Shown here piece after piece: positions 1 through 8,146 of a stretch of DNA of 35,484 nucleotides. Within the stretch, counting starts at the first letter, position 1. Every line of letters begins with the position of its first letter. Origin of the DNA: Deltaproteobacteria bacterium (lineage in GTDB: Bacteria; Desulfobacterota; Desulfarculia; Adiutricales; Adiutricaceae); contig JAISFP010000493.1 in the NCBI GenBank assembly GCA_031263525.1, positions 1 to 35,484 on the forward strand, in the 5' to 3' direction. The notes under the pieces were generated by a model. It was not told where the DNA came from and did not search any database. It was given only the letters and a program-made list of their open reading frames with translations. Position numbers and translations under genes: made by a program.

Positions 1-400
1 AGACCTTACATCGCCCCCTTCGGCAGGCATCTCAACTCAGGCCCGGAGACCTGACATGGCCCCCTTCGCCAGGATCACCGGTGCAGGCTGAGACCTTACA
101 TCGCCCCCTTCGGCAGGCATCTCAACTCAGGCCCGGAGACCTGACATGGCCCCCTTCGTCAGGATCACCGGCTAAGGCGGAGCTTACATGGCCCCCTTCG
201 CCAGGATCACCAGATCAGGCAGATACCTTACATGGGCCCCGTCGCCAGGATCTCCGGCTAAGGCGGAGCTTGCATGGCCCTCTTCGCCAGGATCTCCGGC
301 TAAGGCGGAGACCTTACATGGGCCCCGTCGCCAGGCTCATCGGCTCAGGCGGAGACCTTGCACGGGCCCCGTCGCCGGGCATCTCGGAACGGGCTTACGC
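1..400. repeat. 43-46 bp tandem repeat (minisatellite)
   Basis: A degenerate unit of the form ttacatggcccccttcgcca recurs at about 10, 54, 100, 144, 187, 230, 273, 318 and 361. The first 180 bases form two nearly identical 90-bp dimers and the rest has spacings of 43-45 bp. The unit length is not a constant multiple of three, and open frames run through it only because the DNA is stop-poor. I read it as non-coding. It lies just past the 3' end of ddl and continues off the window's left edge. Confidence 0.85.
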
Positions 401-468
401 CTGCCACGGATCCGTCCGCCAGTTCCCCCTCCCTGGCCGGGCCGGCCTTTCAGGTGCTCTCCTAAGAC

Positions 469-1410
469 TCAGACGGGTTCCATGGCCAGGGCTACCAGGA
501 GGTCCAGGAGCCCGGGGAAGGTGAGCCCGTGGGCCCTGGCCGCCTTGGGAAGGAGGCTCTGGGGAGTGAGGCCGGGCAGCGTGTTTGTTTCCAGAAGGTG
601 GAAGATCCCCCCGCAAAGTATGAAGTCCGTCCGCGACAGGCCCCGGCATCCCAGGGCCCCGTGGGCCGTGACGGCCAGCCTCCGGACCTCGCGGTCCTCC
701 TCGGGGCCTAGGTCGCAGGGGACTATCTCCCGGCACTCGCCCTCGAGGTACTTTGCGCCGTAGTCGAAGAAGGGGTGGCCGGGACCGGGCACGATCTCGA
801 TGGGCGGGAAGGAGGTCAGCTCCCTGTTGCCCACCACGGCAACCGAGTACTCCCGGCCTTCCAGGTAGCGCTCGGCCATGGCGACCGGGGAGTGCCTCCA
901 GGCGCCCGCGAGCGCCGTCTCCAGCTCTGCCTGAGTCGAGACGAGGGCCATGCCCACGCTTGAGCCGTGATCCAGGGGCTTCACCACACAGGGGAACCCC
1001 AGCCCGCCCGCGATCCTGGCCGCCTCGGCAACGGCCCCCGCACCGTTCCTGGACGCGTAGGCGTCCGGGGCCACGGGGAGCCCGCGGAGGCGGTAGATGT
1101 CCTTGGACATCCTCTTGTCCATGGCGAGCGCCGAGGCCAGGACCCCGCTCCCCACGCAGGGGACTCCCAGCATGGCCAGAAGCCCCTGCAGGGACCCGTC
1201 CTCGCCGTGGAGGCCGTGGAGGGCCGGGAAGGCCACGTCCAGGGCCGGGGCCTCGCGGACCAGGGCCTCGAGATCGGTCGCGGGGTCGAACCGGTGAATC
1301 TCGTAGCGGGCGGGGTCGAGGCCGGCCACGACCTCCTTCCCGGAAGCCAGGGAGACCTCCCGCTCGGAGGAGGTTCCGCCGGCCAGAAGGGCGAGCCGGA
1401 GCTTTTTCAT
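469..1410 (-). CDS. ddl: D-alanine--D-alanine ligase
   Basis: Cytoplasmic ATP-grasp enzyme that joins two D-alanines for the peptidoglycan pentapeptide; 313 aa, normal length for the family. Visible motifs are the N-terminal LAGGTSSEREVSLASG, the ATP-grasp lysine segment VVKPLDHGSSVGM, and the C-terminal metal and substrate segment ETNTLPGLTPQSLLPKAA. The ATG at 1410 is chosen because the family's N-terminus begins there (MKKLRLALLAGG). The frame stays open upstream to 1566, but that extension is Pro/Arg-rich and unlike the family. The ribosome-binding site is weak (AGGTCC). No neighbour lies close enough to form an operon: the left side is a minisatellite and the right side is gene-free. Confidence 0.95.
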   Translation of the reverse strand: MKKLRLALLAGGTSSEREVSLASGKEVVAGLDPARYEIHRFDPATDLEALVREAPALDVAFPALHGLHGEDGSLQGLLAMLGVPCVGSGVLASALAMDKRMSKDIYRLRGLPVAPDAYASRNGAGAVAEAARIAGGLGFPCVVKPLDHGSSVGMALVSTQAELETALAGAWRHSPVAMAERYLEGREYSVAVVGNRELTSFPPIEIVPGPGHPFFDYGAKYLEGECREIVPCDLGPEEDREVRRLAVTAHGALGCRGLSRTDFILCGGIFHLLETNTLPGLTPQSLLPKAARAHGLTFPGLLDLLVALAMEPV

Positions 1411-2078
1411 GGATAAGGACCTGAAACTGTTGGGTCCGGGGCCTGCGGGACGGCGTCCGGGCTGGGACTGGGCTGTTGCGAGCCGGCGAGGCACCGGACG
1501 GGCTGGATGCACCAGCAAGGTGCCGGGTGCGCCGGCGAGGTGCAGGTCTCCCACGCCCTGAGGCAAGGGGGCACCGCGTGGTCCCCGGCTGCGGAAAGCC
1601 TGGCGGACGGGCCTGCATATCGCCTGAAGGCCTTATGCCCTGACCGGCGATGGCGAGGCACGGGGGCCCGTAAACCCCGGTGGCGGCGAATTCGCCTCCA
1701 GCCCCCTCAGGTCGAGGCTCCCCGCCGCAGGAGCACAGCTACCATACAATCATGGGGCGTCCTCACCTAAAGCTGCCAGTGGGCATTGAGCAGGTCCAGA
1801 GGAAAGTCCCCTTTGCGAGGCTGACAGATGACCCAGAACAAGGCTGAGGGGAAATCCTCATGCCAGACGGCCAGATGACCATGATCAGGTCAGGGGGGAC
1901 AGCCCGGAATAAGGAATCGGGCCGTCAAGGGGGTCCGACGCGAATCCCCGTGGAGCCCGGGAGAGCCGGTGGCCCGGGCGGTCCTGGCGAAGCCTGCCTG
2001 CTCCGGGCCGCAAGCCCCGAAAGACACGCCGCGGCAGGGCGCGGAGCCCGCTCCCCGCCTGGACAGCCCCCTAACGCG
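1411..2078. other. gene-free stretch between ddl and the rpsT terminator
   Basis: Several frames are open because of the high G+C, but none shows a recognisable family, a ribosome-binding site or consistent composition. A gaggaaagtcc string near 1799 recalls the 5' part of RNase P RNA, but the other conserved blocks are absent. I see no supportable gene or RNA here. Confidence 0.5.
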
Positions 2079-2100
2079 AAAAGGCCCCAGGCGGGGCCTT
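2079..2100 (-). terminator. probable Rho-independent terminator of rpsT
   Basis: Perfect 8-bp stem AAGGCCCC / GGGGCCTT with a 4-base loop at 2081-2100. Read on the minus strand it is followed by two further T residues (CCTTTT). It lies about 160 bases past the rpsT stop. The T tract is short, so efficiency is uncertain. Confidence 0.55.
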
Positions 2101-2262
2101 CAGGCTTGAGACTGGCCGGGACACGGCGACGCTCCGGCCGCAACGGCGGTCAGGTCCCTCGGCGACGCGCCGTGGCGGAGACGTGCCGCAGGCAAGCCCG
2201 GCTCAGGGAGCCTGGCCGGTCCCGGGCAACCCTGGGACAGGGCCGTCCGCGGGGCGTCCTGG

Positions 2263-2580
2263 CTAGGACTCGGAGGGGGCCTCGGCGGCCTCGGGCGCGG
2301 CGGCGGTCTCGGCGAGGTCACGGGTGGCCACGTGGACCTGGCGGGAGAGCCTGCTGATGCGCCTGGCGGCGGTCCTCTTGTGGAGGGTACCCTTGGAGGC
2401 GGCCTTTGCTATGGTGGAGGCGGCCTTCTTGAGGAGCTCGGGGGCGTCCTGCGGGGAGCTGGCGATGGCCGCCCGCACCTTCTTGAACGCGGTGGAGACC
2501 TTGGTTTTGTTGATGCCGTTTCGAGCCTTCCGGACCAGGCTCTGCCGGTTCCTCTTCAGGGCTGACTTGTGATTGGCCAA
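2263..2580 (-). CDS. rpsT: 30S ribosomal protein S20
   Basis: Primary 16S rRNA-binding protein of the small subunit; 105 aa. The S20 signature is clear: MANHKSALKRNRQSLVRK, then NKTKVSTAFKKV and a C-terminal GTLHKRTAARRISRLSRQV. The family is usually about 87 aa, and the excess is an acidic Ala/Glu tail (ETAAAPEAAEAPSES). The start codon is TTG at 2578-2580, with a strong AAGGAGG five bases upstream. E. coli rpsT also starts with UUG, which is tied there to translational autoregulation, so the rare start may be functional. It is a single-gene unit with its own promoter at 2652-2680, divergent from murJ. Confidence 0.96.
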   Translation of the reverse strand: MANHKSALKRNRQSLVRKARNGINKTKVSTAFKKVRAAIASSPQDAPELLKKAASTIAKAASKGTLHKRTAARRISRLSRQVHVATRDLAETAAAPEAAEAPSES

Positions 2581-2651
2581 AATCGCCTCCTTCTGATATA
2601 AAGGCCCTTGCGAAGGGGTCCGGGGCCGCCCTGGCCCCGGGACAATCAGCT

Positions 2652-2680
2652 AAGTTACTCCGGGGGGCCGTGTTTGTCAA
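2652..2680 (-). promoter_or_regulatory. sigma70-type promoter of rpsT
   Basis: On the minus strand, TTGACA (2675-2680), a 17-base spacer and TAACTT (2652-2657). The -35 box is a perfect consensus. Transcription would start about 60-70 bases before the rpsT TTG. Confidence 0.7.
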
Positions 2681-2688
2681 TAGGGGAC

Positions 2689-4893
2689 GTGGATAGGGGC
2701 CCCGTCGGCCCCGAAGACCGCAATGCTGCCGCAAGCGGAGACGGACCGCCGGAAGGCGGGGAGCCGGGCAGGGGACCTGCGGAAGCCGCGGATCCTGGCC
2801 ATGGACGGTCGGCAGACGGCTCGGAAGGCGGTGGTCCGTGTGCCGGACCTGCGGAAGCCGCATCGGCTGGCGGGGATCCGTGTGCCGGACCTGCGGAAGC
2901 CGCGTCGGCTGGCGGGGATCCGGCCACGGGACCGCAGAAAGCTGCCTCGGCAAGCGGGGATCCGGGCCCGGGACCTGCGGAAGGCGCGGAACCTGGCCAG
3001 GGACAGTCGGCAGACGTCTCGGAAGGCGGTGGTCCGGGAGCCGGACCTGCGGAAGCCGCGTCGTTTGACGGCGTTCCGGGTGACGGACCTGCGGAAGCCG
3101 CGTCGGCTGGCGGGGATCCGGGTGCCGCACCTGCGGAGGCTGCCTCGGAAGACGGGAATCCGGACCGTGACATGGTTCAGCGTACGGGCTCGCCCGGCCC
3201 GGAAGGCTCCGGGCCCGCAGAAGGCACGGACCGGGAGGCTGAAATCGCCTGCGGGGAGGTCGCGGCCCCGGTCCCTGACTCGGCTCCGGAACCTGCCGGG
3301 GCCCGGGCCCGGCCCGCCAGGCCGGCCGGGAAGGGCATCTTCAGGAACGCCACGGTGGTGGGCATAGGCACGCTGGCGTCCAGGATAGCCGGCCTCGCGA
3401 GGGACCAGGTGACCGCCTACTGCTTCGGCGCGGGTCCGGCGGCGGACGCCTTCTTCGTGGCGTTCAGGATACCCAACCTCCTGAGGAGGCTGGTGGCCGA
3501 GGGGGCGCTCACGCCGGCCTTCGTGCCGGTCTTCACCGAGAGGCTCGTCTCTGGCGGGACGCGGTCCGCTGGCGAGCTCTTCAGGGGCGTCTTCTCCATG
3601 ATGGCCGCGGCGCTCGCGGCCGTGACGGCCCTGGGCGTCGTCTTCGCCCCTGAGATCGTGCGGCTGATAGCCCCCGGCTTCGCCGAGATCCCCGGCCAGC
3701 TGGAGCTTACCGTGCTCCTGGCGAGGATTCTCTTCCCCTACATACTGCTCATGACGCTCACGGCGCTGGCCATGGGGGTGCTCAACAGCCTCGGCCGCTT
3801 CAACATACCGGCCCTCGGGCCCGTGATGCTGAACATATGCATGATCCTGGGCGCGGCGATGCTGAGCCCCCGGCTGGAGACCCCCGTCCTGGGCCTGGCC
3901 ATTGGCGCCCTCGCGGGAGGCGTCGCCCAGCTCGCCATCCAGCTTCCCGGCATCGTCCGCGCCGGGGTGGCCCTCGGCTTCGCCAACCCCTTCCGGGACC
4001 CGGAGGTGAGGCGGGTCCTCGTCCTCATGGCCCCCATGGCGCTGGGGGCGGCGGCATACCAGATCTCGGTCTTCGTGAACACCCAGCTCGCGTCCTTCCT
4101 GAGGGAGGGGAGCGTCAGCTGGCTGTACTACGCCGACCGCCTGGTGCAGTTCCCGCTGGGGGTGTTCTCCCTCGCGCTGGCGACCGCCGTGCTGCCCGCC
4201 ATGTCGCGGGAGGCTGCCGTGGGCGACAGGACGGCCTTCCGGGCGATATTCAGGCGAAGCCTCGCCTTCCAGTTCTTCATCACCCTTCCAGCGGCAGCCG
4301 GGCTCGCGGTCATGAGCGTGCCGCTCACCGCCCTCCTCTTCGAGCGGGGGAGCTTCGACGCCGAGAGCTCCCTCATGTCTGCGCGGGCGCTCGCGGCCTA
4401 CGCCCTGGGGCTCCCTTTCATCTCCGGGGCGAGCCTCGCCGCCCGGGCCTTCTACAGCCTGAAGAACACCGCCACCCCCGCCAAGGTGGCGGCGCTCTCC
4501 GTGGCGACCGGGCTCGGGGCCTCCCTGATCCTGATGGGGCCCCTGGGCCACGTCGGCCTTGCCCTCGCCTCCAGCATCGCGAGCATGGTGAACTTCGTCT
4601 GGCTGGCGGTGCTCCTGAGGCGGGCCGGGGACCTGGAGCTCGGCCCCTTCGTCCTGGACACGCTGAAGTCCGCCATGATGGCCCTGGCCATGGCTGCCGC
4701 GCTGTGGCCGCTCTACGCCGGGGGCATGTTCCCCGGGGTGCCCGGGGCCCTGCTGGTCGTGGCGGGGCTCGCGGCCGGGCCCGCGATATACTTCCTGTTG
4801 GCTCACCTGCTGGGCTCCGAGGGATTCGGGCCTCTCAGGGAGCTCGCGGGGAAGCTCTCGGGAAGGCTGCGGGGCCGCGAGGGCCGGGGCTGA
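2689..4893 (+). CDS. murJ: lipid II flippase MurJ (MviN family) with N-terminal repeat extension
   Basis: Polytopic inner-membrane protein that flips lipid II for peptidoglycan synthesis. The core of about 520 aa starts near residue 215 (KGIFRNATVVGIGTLASR) and carries family signatures such as GLARDQVTAYCFGAG, FRIPNLLRRLVAEGALTPAF and YYADRLVQFPLGVFSLAL. In front of it lie roughly 215 residues of Pro/Ala/Gly/Glu-rich sequence, including 14-aa repeats of the form PAEAASAGGDPGAG. The start is uncertain. GTG 2689 includes the in-frame 42-bp repeats; the first in-frame ATG is 3172 (573 aa). No start codon sits directly before the conserved core, so some extension is certain. The 5' end faces the rpsT promoter. 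The stop at 4893 is clear. Confidence 0.93.
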   Translation: MDRGPVGPEDRNAAASGDGPPEGGEPGRGPAEAADPGHGRSADGSEGGGPCAGPAEAASAGGDPCAGPAEAASAGGDPATGPQKAASASGDPGPGPAEGAEPGQGQSADVSEGGGPGAGPAEAASFDGVPGDGPAEAASAGGDPGAAPAEAASEDGNPDRDMVQRTGSPGPEGSGPAEGTDREAEIACGEVAAPVPDSAPEPAGARARPARPAGKGIFRNATVVGIGTLASRIAGLARDQVTAYCFGAGPAADAFFVAFRIPNLLRRLVAEGALTPAFVPVFTERLVSGGTRSAGELFRGVFSMMAAALAAVTALGVVFAPEIVRLIAPGFAEIPGQLELTVLLARILFPYILLMTLTALAMGVLNSLGRFNIPALGPVMLNICMILGAAMLSPRLETPVLGLAIGALAGGVAQLAIQLPGIVRAGVALGFANPFRDPEVRRVLVLMAPMALGAAAYQISVFVNTQLASFLREGSVSWLYYADRLVQFPLGVFSLALATAVLPAMSREAAVGDRTAFRAIFRRSLAFQFFITLPAAAGLAVMSVPLTALLFERGSFDAESSLMSARALAAYALGLPFISGASLAARAFYSLKNTATPAKVAALSVATGLGASLILMGPLGHVGLALASSIASMVNFVWLAVLLRRAGDLELGPFVLDTLKSAMMALAMAAALWPLYAGGMFPGVPGALLVVAGLAAGPAIYFLLAHLLGSEGFGPLRELAGKLSGRLRGREGRG
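2839..3166 (+). repeat. 42-bp tandem repeats inside the 5' part of murJ
   Basis: Units such as gacctgcggaagccgcgtcg recur every 42 bp (14 codons). Some copies are clean (2839-2940) and the middle is degenerate. The period is a multiple of three and keeps the murJ frame, which argues that the repeats are translated as a Pro/Ala/Gly/acidic spacer before the first membrane segment. Confidence 0.8.
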
Positions 4894-5163
4894 CGGCCTC
4901 GGCATGGTGGCGACGTTCATGTTTCGCGGATAGTCAGACCTTCGCCTGAGCAATATTAGCAATTTTCATGCCAATGCCTACGCAAACGCCTTAACGGTGA
5001 GCTCTCTGGCATTCCAGCTTGCTTTTCTTTCGCAAATTGAATTAAAGTAGCAACCAGTTTTGAGGCGTTGCCTGCCGCTCCAAACGAACGGCAAACTGGC
5101 GAGCAGCGCCAACCAGCTTTCTGTCTGAACACTCCATAACAGGAGGGCAAGGACGGCACTCTC
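4894..5163. other. lower-G+C junction downstream of murJ
   Basis: G+C drops sharply after about 4945, marking the left edge of the nucleotidyltransferase patch. I see no gene or clear terminator. AGGAGGG at 5141-5147 lies about 16 bases before the small gene at 5164, which is long for a ribosome-binding site. Confidence 0.5.
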
Positions 5164-5403
5164 ATGATGTGGCACAGGCATCTCAGCCTCACCCCCGAAA
5201 CCGAATTCATCCTTCCGGCAATAGACGACATCATCTGTTACGGAATGTGGATAGACTGGGCTGAACTGCGGGAAGCCGTCATAAGAGAGCAGTCTGTCCG
5301 GGACGATGTGATTCATCTGTGCAAACATTACATGCAGCAAAAGAACGACCAACGCTACCATTTCTGGTTCAACTATGTCCAAAACCTCGAAAAGTCCTCC
5401 TAG
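5164..5403 (+). CDS. small protein of unknown function, upstream partner of the nucleotidyltransferase gene
   Basis: 79 aa, ATG 5164 (a second ATG follows at 5167), with an in-frame stop just upstream at 5137. The protein is Trp/Tyr-rich and mixed-charge (TPETEFILPAIDDIICYG, RYHFWFNYVQNLE) and looks like a genuine small globular or helical protein. Its last 29 bases overlap the start of the frameshifted AbiEii-like gene (ATG 5375), a typical coupled arrangement. AbiEii-type nucleotidyltransferases are often preceded by a small co-translated gene that may act as an antitoxin. That role is inferred from position only; I do not recognise the family. Confidence 0.6.
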   Translation: MMWHRHLSLTPETEFILPAIDDIICYGMWIDWAELREAVIREQSVRDDVIHLCKHYMQQKNDQRYHFWFNYVQNLEKSS

Positions 5404-5883
5404 CTTAGACGACTTGCTGACTACGGCCTGCAAGTTCCAGGCAATAGTGCCGGACGCCATACTCGTAGGCGGTTGCGCCGTCATCTATTATTCGCATCAC
5501 CCTTGTCCTCCGATGCAGATTTCTCTAAGAGTGGCCTGACGCTTGCCTTTGCAGAAACTGTTGACGAGCTAGAATCAAGAAGAAACTGGACGACTAATTG
5601 GCTTAATCACGAACAGGCAATTTTAGGTTCGCTAGATGGAATTAAGGCCAGCGTCTGGCAACTGCAGAGGCAAGAGCCTCTTGAAACCATTACCGTCGAG
5701 CACAGGGGAATGAAGCTCGTCTTGACGTCGGAAGCAGAAACGATAAGAACCAAATCCATGGCTGTCATTTCCGGAGGAGCCACACGGGATTACTTAGATC
5801 TGGCTGCCTTGTTCGAGAATGCGGGTCCAGACAAAACGATTTGCGCATTGAAGGATATCAACCGTTATTACGCTTCCGGATAA
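5375..5883 (+). pseudogene. AbiEii-like nucleotidyltransferase, frameshifted and 3'-truncated
   Basis: The first frame (ATG 5375, stop 5539) gives MSKTSKSPPSLDDLLTTACK and then the nucleotide-binding segment AILVGGCAVIYYSHH. The family then needs an S-D-A-D metal motif, which appears in the -1 frame (SSDADF, about 5509-5526). That frame continues to 5883 with ILGSLDGIKASVWQLQ, PLETITVEHRG, ETIRTKSMAV and ATRDYLDLAALF. The break lies in the cacccttg string near 5500-5506. The second frame ends at NRYYASG, where intact relatives continue with a PYDL segment and a WRxW segment, so the 3' end is also missing. No canonical -1 slippery heptamer is visible. I interpret it as a dead type IV toxin-like gene. 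Confidence 0.75.
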
Positions 5884-6022
5884 ATATCAGAAAATGTTGA
5901 AAGATTTTCCCACAATATGGGAGCGAGTCATGGCGAAGAGATACTAGATCTGGGGCCTTGCGCTGATTTCTCATCCATGGAACGATAGCAAAATTTTAAA
6001 ATTTAACCGAACTCGTAATATT
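5867..6022 (+). repeat. 156-bp block, copy A (second copy at 20513-20669)
   Basis: Begins inside the last codons of the broken nucleotidyltransferase (attacgcttccggataa) and ends at ccgaactcgtaatatt. By eye it is about 85% identical to 20513-20669 in the same orientation. It contains a short frame from ATG 5930 reading MAKRY then a stop. In copy B the same frame is open for 25 codons. Confidence 0.8.
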
Positions 6023-6246
6023 ACACGGTCACTGAAAGTCAGCCGATACTGCATGTTCTTCATGACTTGCTCCATGATCCTGTGCCCAAAGATTTTCATA
6101 AAATTAACTTTGCCGGAAATAAAAACGTTCAGGGCAGATGGAAACAATGGCAACATACTTCCAGTCTGCTCACTCAACTGGCCAGCGTATTGTCAGATAC
6201 CCTGCTTCTGCAGGAAGAATCACAATCTCGCGGCCCGAGGCCTTGA
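6019..6246 (+). pseudogene. open frame without a start, possibly the 3' end of an unknown gene
   Basis: Seventy-five codons read without a stop from 6019 to TGA 6244-6246. The composition looks protein-like (HVLHDLLHDPVPKDFHKINF, QGRWKQWQHTSSLLTQL), but there is no plausible start codon. It ends three bases before the ATG of the next gene, the position the small partner gene occupies in front of the first nucleotidyltransferase. It may be the remains of such a partner. I do not recognise the family. Confidence 0.3.
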
Positions 6247-6249
6247 CAC

Positions 6250-6972
6250 ATGACCATGTACACATCTGCTTTCAAGTGCCCTGTCATAACCGGAAAAGCC
6301 CTTTGTGACGCATCCGATCCCATGCCCGCATGGGACACGGCGCTGACAACAATATGCAGATCGGAGCTCCCCGCAGGCGACGGGCCTCTAGCCTCAATCC
6401 TTGCCGATTATTCTGACCGCGAGGACATCCTCAAGAATTTCGAAATCGTAACCGGCTGCAGGGGAAAGTGGCCCAGCGACATGAGAGACAACAGTGTAAA
6501 CCTTTACGGAATTTACGTGTGCACGTTTCAACTCTCAAGATTTGTTCCGCTGGAAACCGTAACCGTCAGGCGTAACGGCCTGATATCGATTGTGCCAGCC
6601 GATTCGGAAATCCTGCGGATCAAGAGCTCGCTTATTGTCACGAGGAACTCCGCCCGCGACTACGTCGATCTGGCTTTTCTTTCTTCCCGGCTGGGTTCTT
6701 CCGCGTCGGCCGAAACTCTCAAGGATTTCGACCGCATGTTGGACCGCCAAAACGAGCAACGTCTTATGATTGTGCAGCTCATTGACATGCTCTGCACCCC
6801 GCTCCCTTACGATTTGTCCAGTTTCGGACCGGAAACCGCAGCTGACCTTCCTCCCGAATGGCGGACTTGGGACAAGACCGCCGAGGTCCTCATGAAACTT
6901 TCCTTCGACATATTCGACGCGTCATGCCAGGGTTTCGAGCCGCGCCCTTACGTCCCGGAAGACAACCTCTGA
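6250..6972 (+). CDS. AbiEii-like nucleotidyltransferase relative lacking the catalytic N-terminal motif
   Basis: 240 aa from ATG 6250. Residues about 90-160 parallel the broken gene upstream: PLETVTVRRNG against PLETITVEHRG, EILRIKSSLIV against ETIRTKSMAVI, and ARDYVDLAFL against TRDYLDLAAL. The C-terminus has the segments missing from that gene (PYDLSSFGPE, then LPPEWRTWDKTAEVLMKL). The first 80 residues show neither the GG(x)AV helix nor a DxD/SDAD metal motif, so nucleotidyl transfer is unlikely. It could be a decayed copy, a non-catalytic partner, or a different N-terminal domain. G+C is well below the flanking housekeeping genes, consistent with transfer. Confidence 0.6.
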   Translation: MTMYTSAFKCPVITGKALCDASDPMPAWDTALTTICRSELPAGDGPLASILADYSDREDILKNFEIVTGCRGKWPSDMRDNSVNLYGIYVCTFQLSRFVPLETVTVRRNGLISIVPADSEILRIKSSLIVTRNSARDYVDLAFLSSRLGSSASAETLKDFDRMLDRQNEQRLMIVQLIDMLCTPLPYDLSSFGPETAADLPPEWRTWDKTAEVLMKLSFDIFDASCQGFEPRPYVPEDNL

Positions 6973-7359
6973 CATGCCTGCGCTCACAGTTCGTTAGCCA
7001 GTACGTCCATGATCGACGCACACGCGGTTAAGACGCCACATTTATTGATTTACGTGACATTCCAAATATCTAAGGCATTTACGTGATTATACTCCCATAA
7101 ATTCCATTATTTTCCATTCAGACACATACCAGATCATTCACATTACATTATGATTTTAATTGATTAGATTAAGTTAATTCTTTTCAATTTTATGCATAAT
7201 TTCCTTACAAATTTTCTTAAACAATCCTTACTTCAAATGGATACAACAGTTTTTATTTTCTGTCCAATTATTATTCTCTATGAGTCATGTTATCATTCAT
7301 TGTGAGAGATGATTAAGTTCGTCAGCAGTTGGAACTGCACGCCATAGCTCTTCCTTTAT
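6973..7359. other. AT-rich gene-free DNA
   Basis: AT-rich from about 7030 to 7310 (runs such as tttacgtga twice, at 7050 and 7079). No ribosome-binding site, RNA gene or supportable reading frame is visible. It separates the nucleotidyltransferase patch from the 21-bp repeat array. Confidence 0.5.
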
Positions 7360-8075
7360 GTCTCCCCATGCACATCCATGCTCCCGGCCCCGCCTCCGGC
7401 TCCATGGTGTCCTTCCTCGATGTCCATGACGGCCTTCATCGGGGTCTCTGGGGTCCATAGTATCCATGAAGCCCTTCATGTAGCCCATGTTGTCACTCAG
7501 CTAGGTCCAGGATTGCCTTCATCAGGGGCCACGATGGCCTTCCTCGGGGGGACTGGGGTCCATGTTGTCCTTCATGAGTTCCATGTAGTTCTTCATGGAG
7601 TCCATGTTGAAGCTCATGAGGTCCATGCTGGCCTTCATAAGGGGGCATGATAGCCTTCCTAGGGGCAGTGGGGTCCATGTTGTCCGTCATGGGGTCCATG
7701 TTGAACTTCATGAGGTCCATGCTGGCCTTCATAAGGGGCCATGATAGCCTTCCTCGAGGCACTGGGGTCCATGTTGTCCGTCATGGGGCCCATGTTGTCC
7801 GTCATGGGGCCCATGTTGTCCGTCATGGGGTCCATGTTGAACTTCATGAGATCCATGTTGTCCCTCATGGTGTCCATGTTGTCCGTCATGGGGTCCATGT
7901 TGTCCCTCATGGGGTCCAAGTTGACCTTCATGAGGGGCCATGACGGCCTTCCTCTGGAGCCCTGGGGTCCATTGTGTCCTTAATGGGGTCCATGGTCGCC
8001 TTCCGCGAGGTCCATGATGGCCTTCCTCAGATTCATGGTATCCTTCATGAGATCCATGGTGTCCTCCCTCGAATA
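7360..8075. repeat. 21-bp tandem repeat array (tccatgttgtccgtcatggg type)
   Basis: The core unit ggggtccatgttgtccgtca recurs with 21-bp spacing, cleanest at 7765-7930. A higher-order period of about 93 bp is seen (agcctcc-type breaks near 7645 and 7740). Several frames on both strands stay open and would give heptad peptides such as MDPMTDN or GVHVVRH, but none has a credible start or ribosome-binding site. I call it a minisatellite. Translation cannot be excluded because the period is a multiple of three. Confidence 0.8.
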
Positions 8076-8146
8076 CGCGCACGAAATTAGTCGATTGAGC
8101 ACTAACAAGCACTATGGTGCAACCGTCAAGGATTCTGGAGAAAAAA

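Noticed and set aside
1795-2080. RNase P RNA candidate (gaggaaagtcc near 1799)
   Set aside because: Only this short string fits. The conserved ggtaagagcgcacc-like and acagaa...cggctta blocks and the long-range pairing are missing.
2677-4962. Long open frame antisense to murJ (761 codons)
   Set aside because: It is the shadow of a G+C-rich coding strand. The composition is Arg/Gly/His/Glu-rich with no family, while MurJ is certain on the plus strand.
5490-5530. Programmed -1 frameshift in the AbiEii-like gene
   Set aside because: There is no X-XXY-YYZ slippery heptamer or clear downstream structure, and the gene is also truncated at its 3' end, so decay is simpler.
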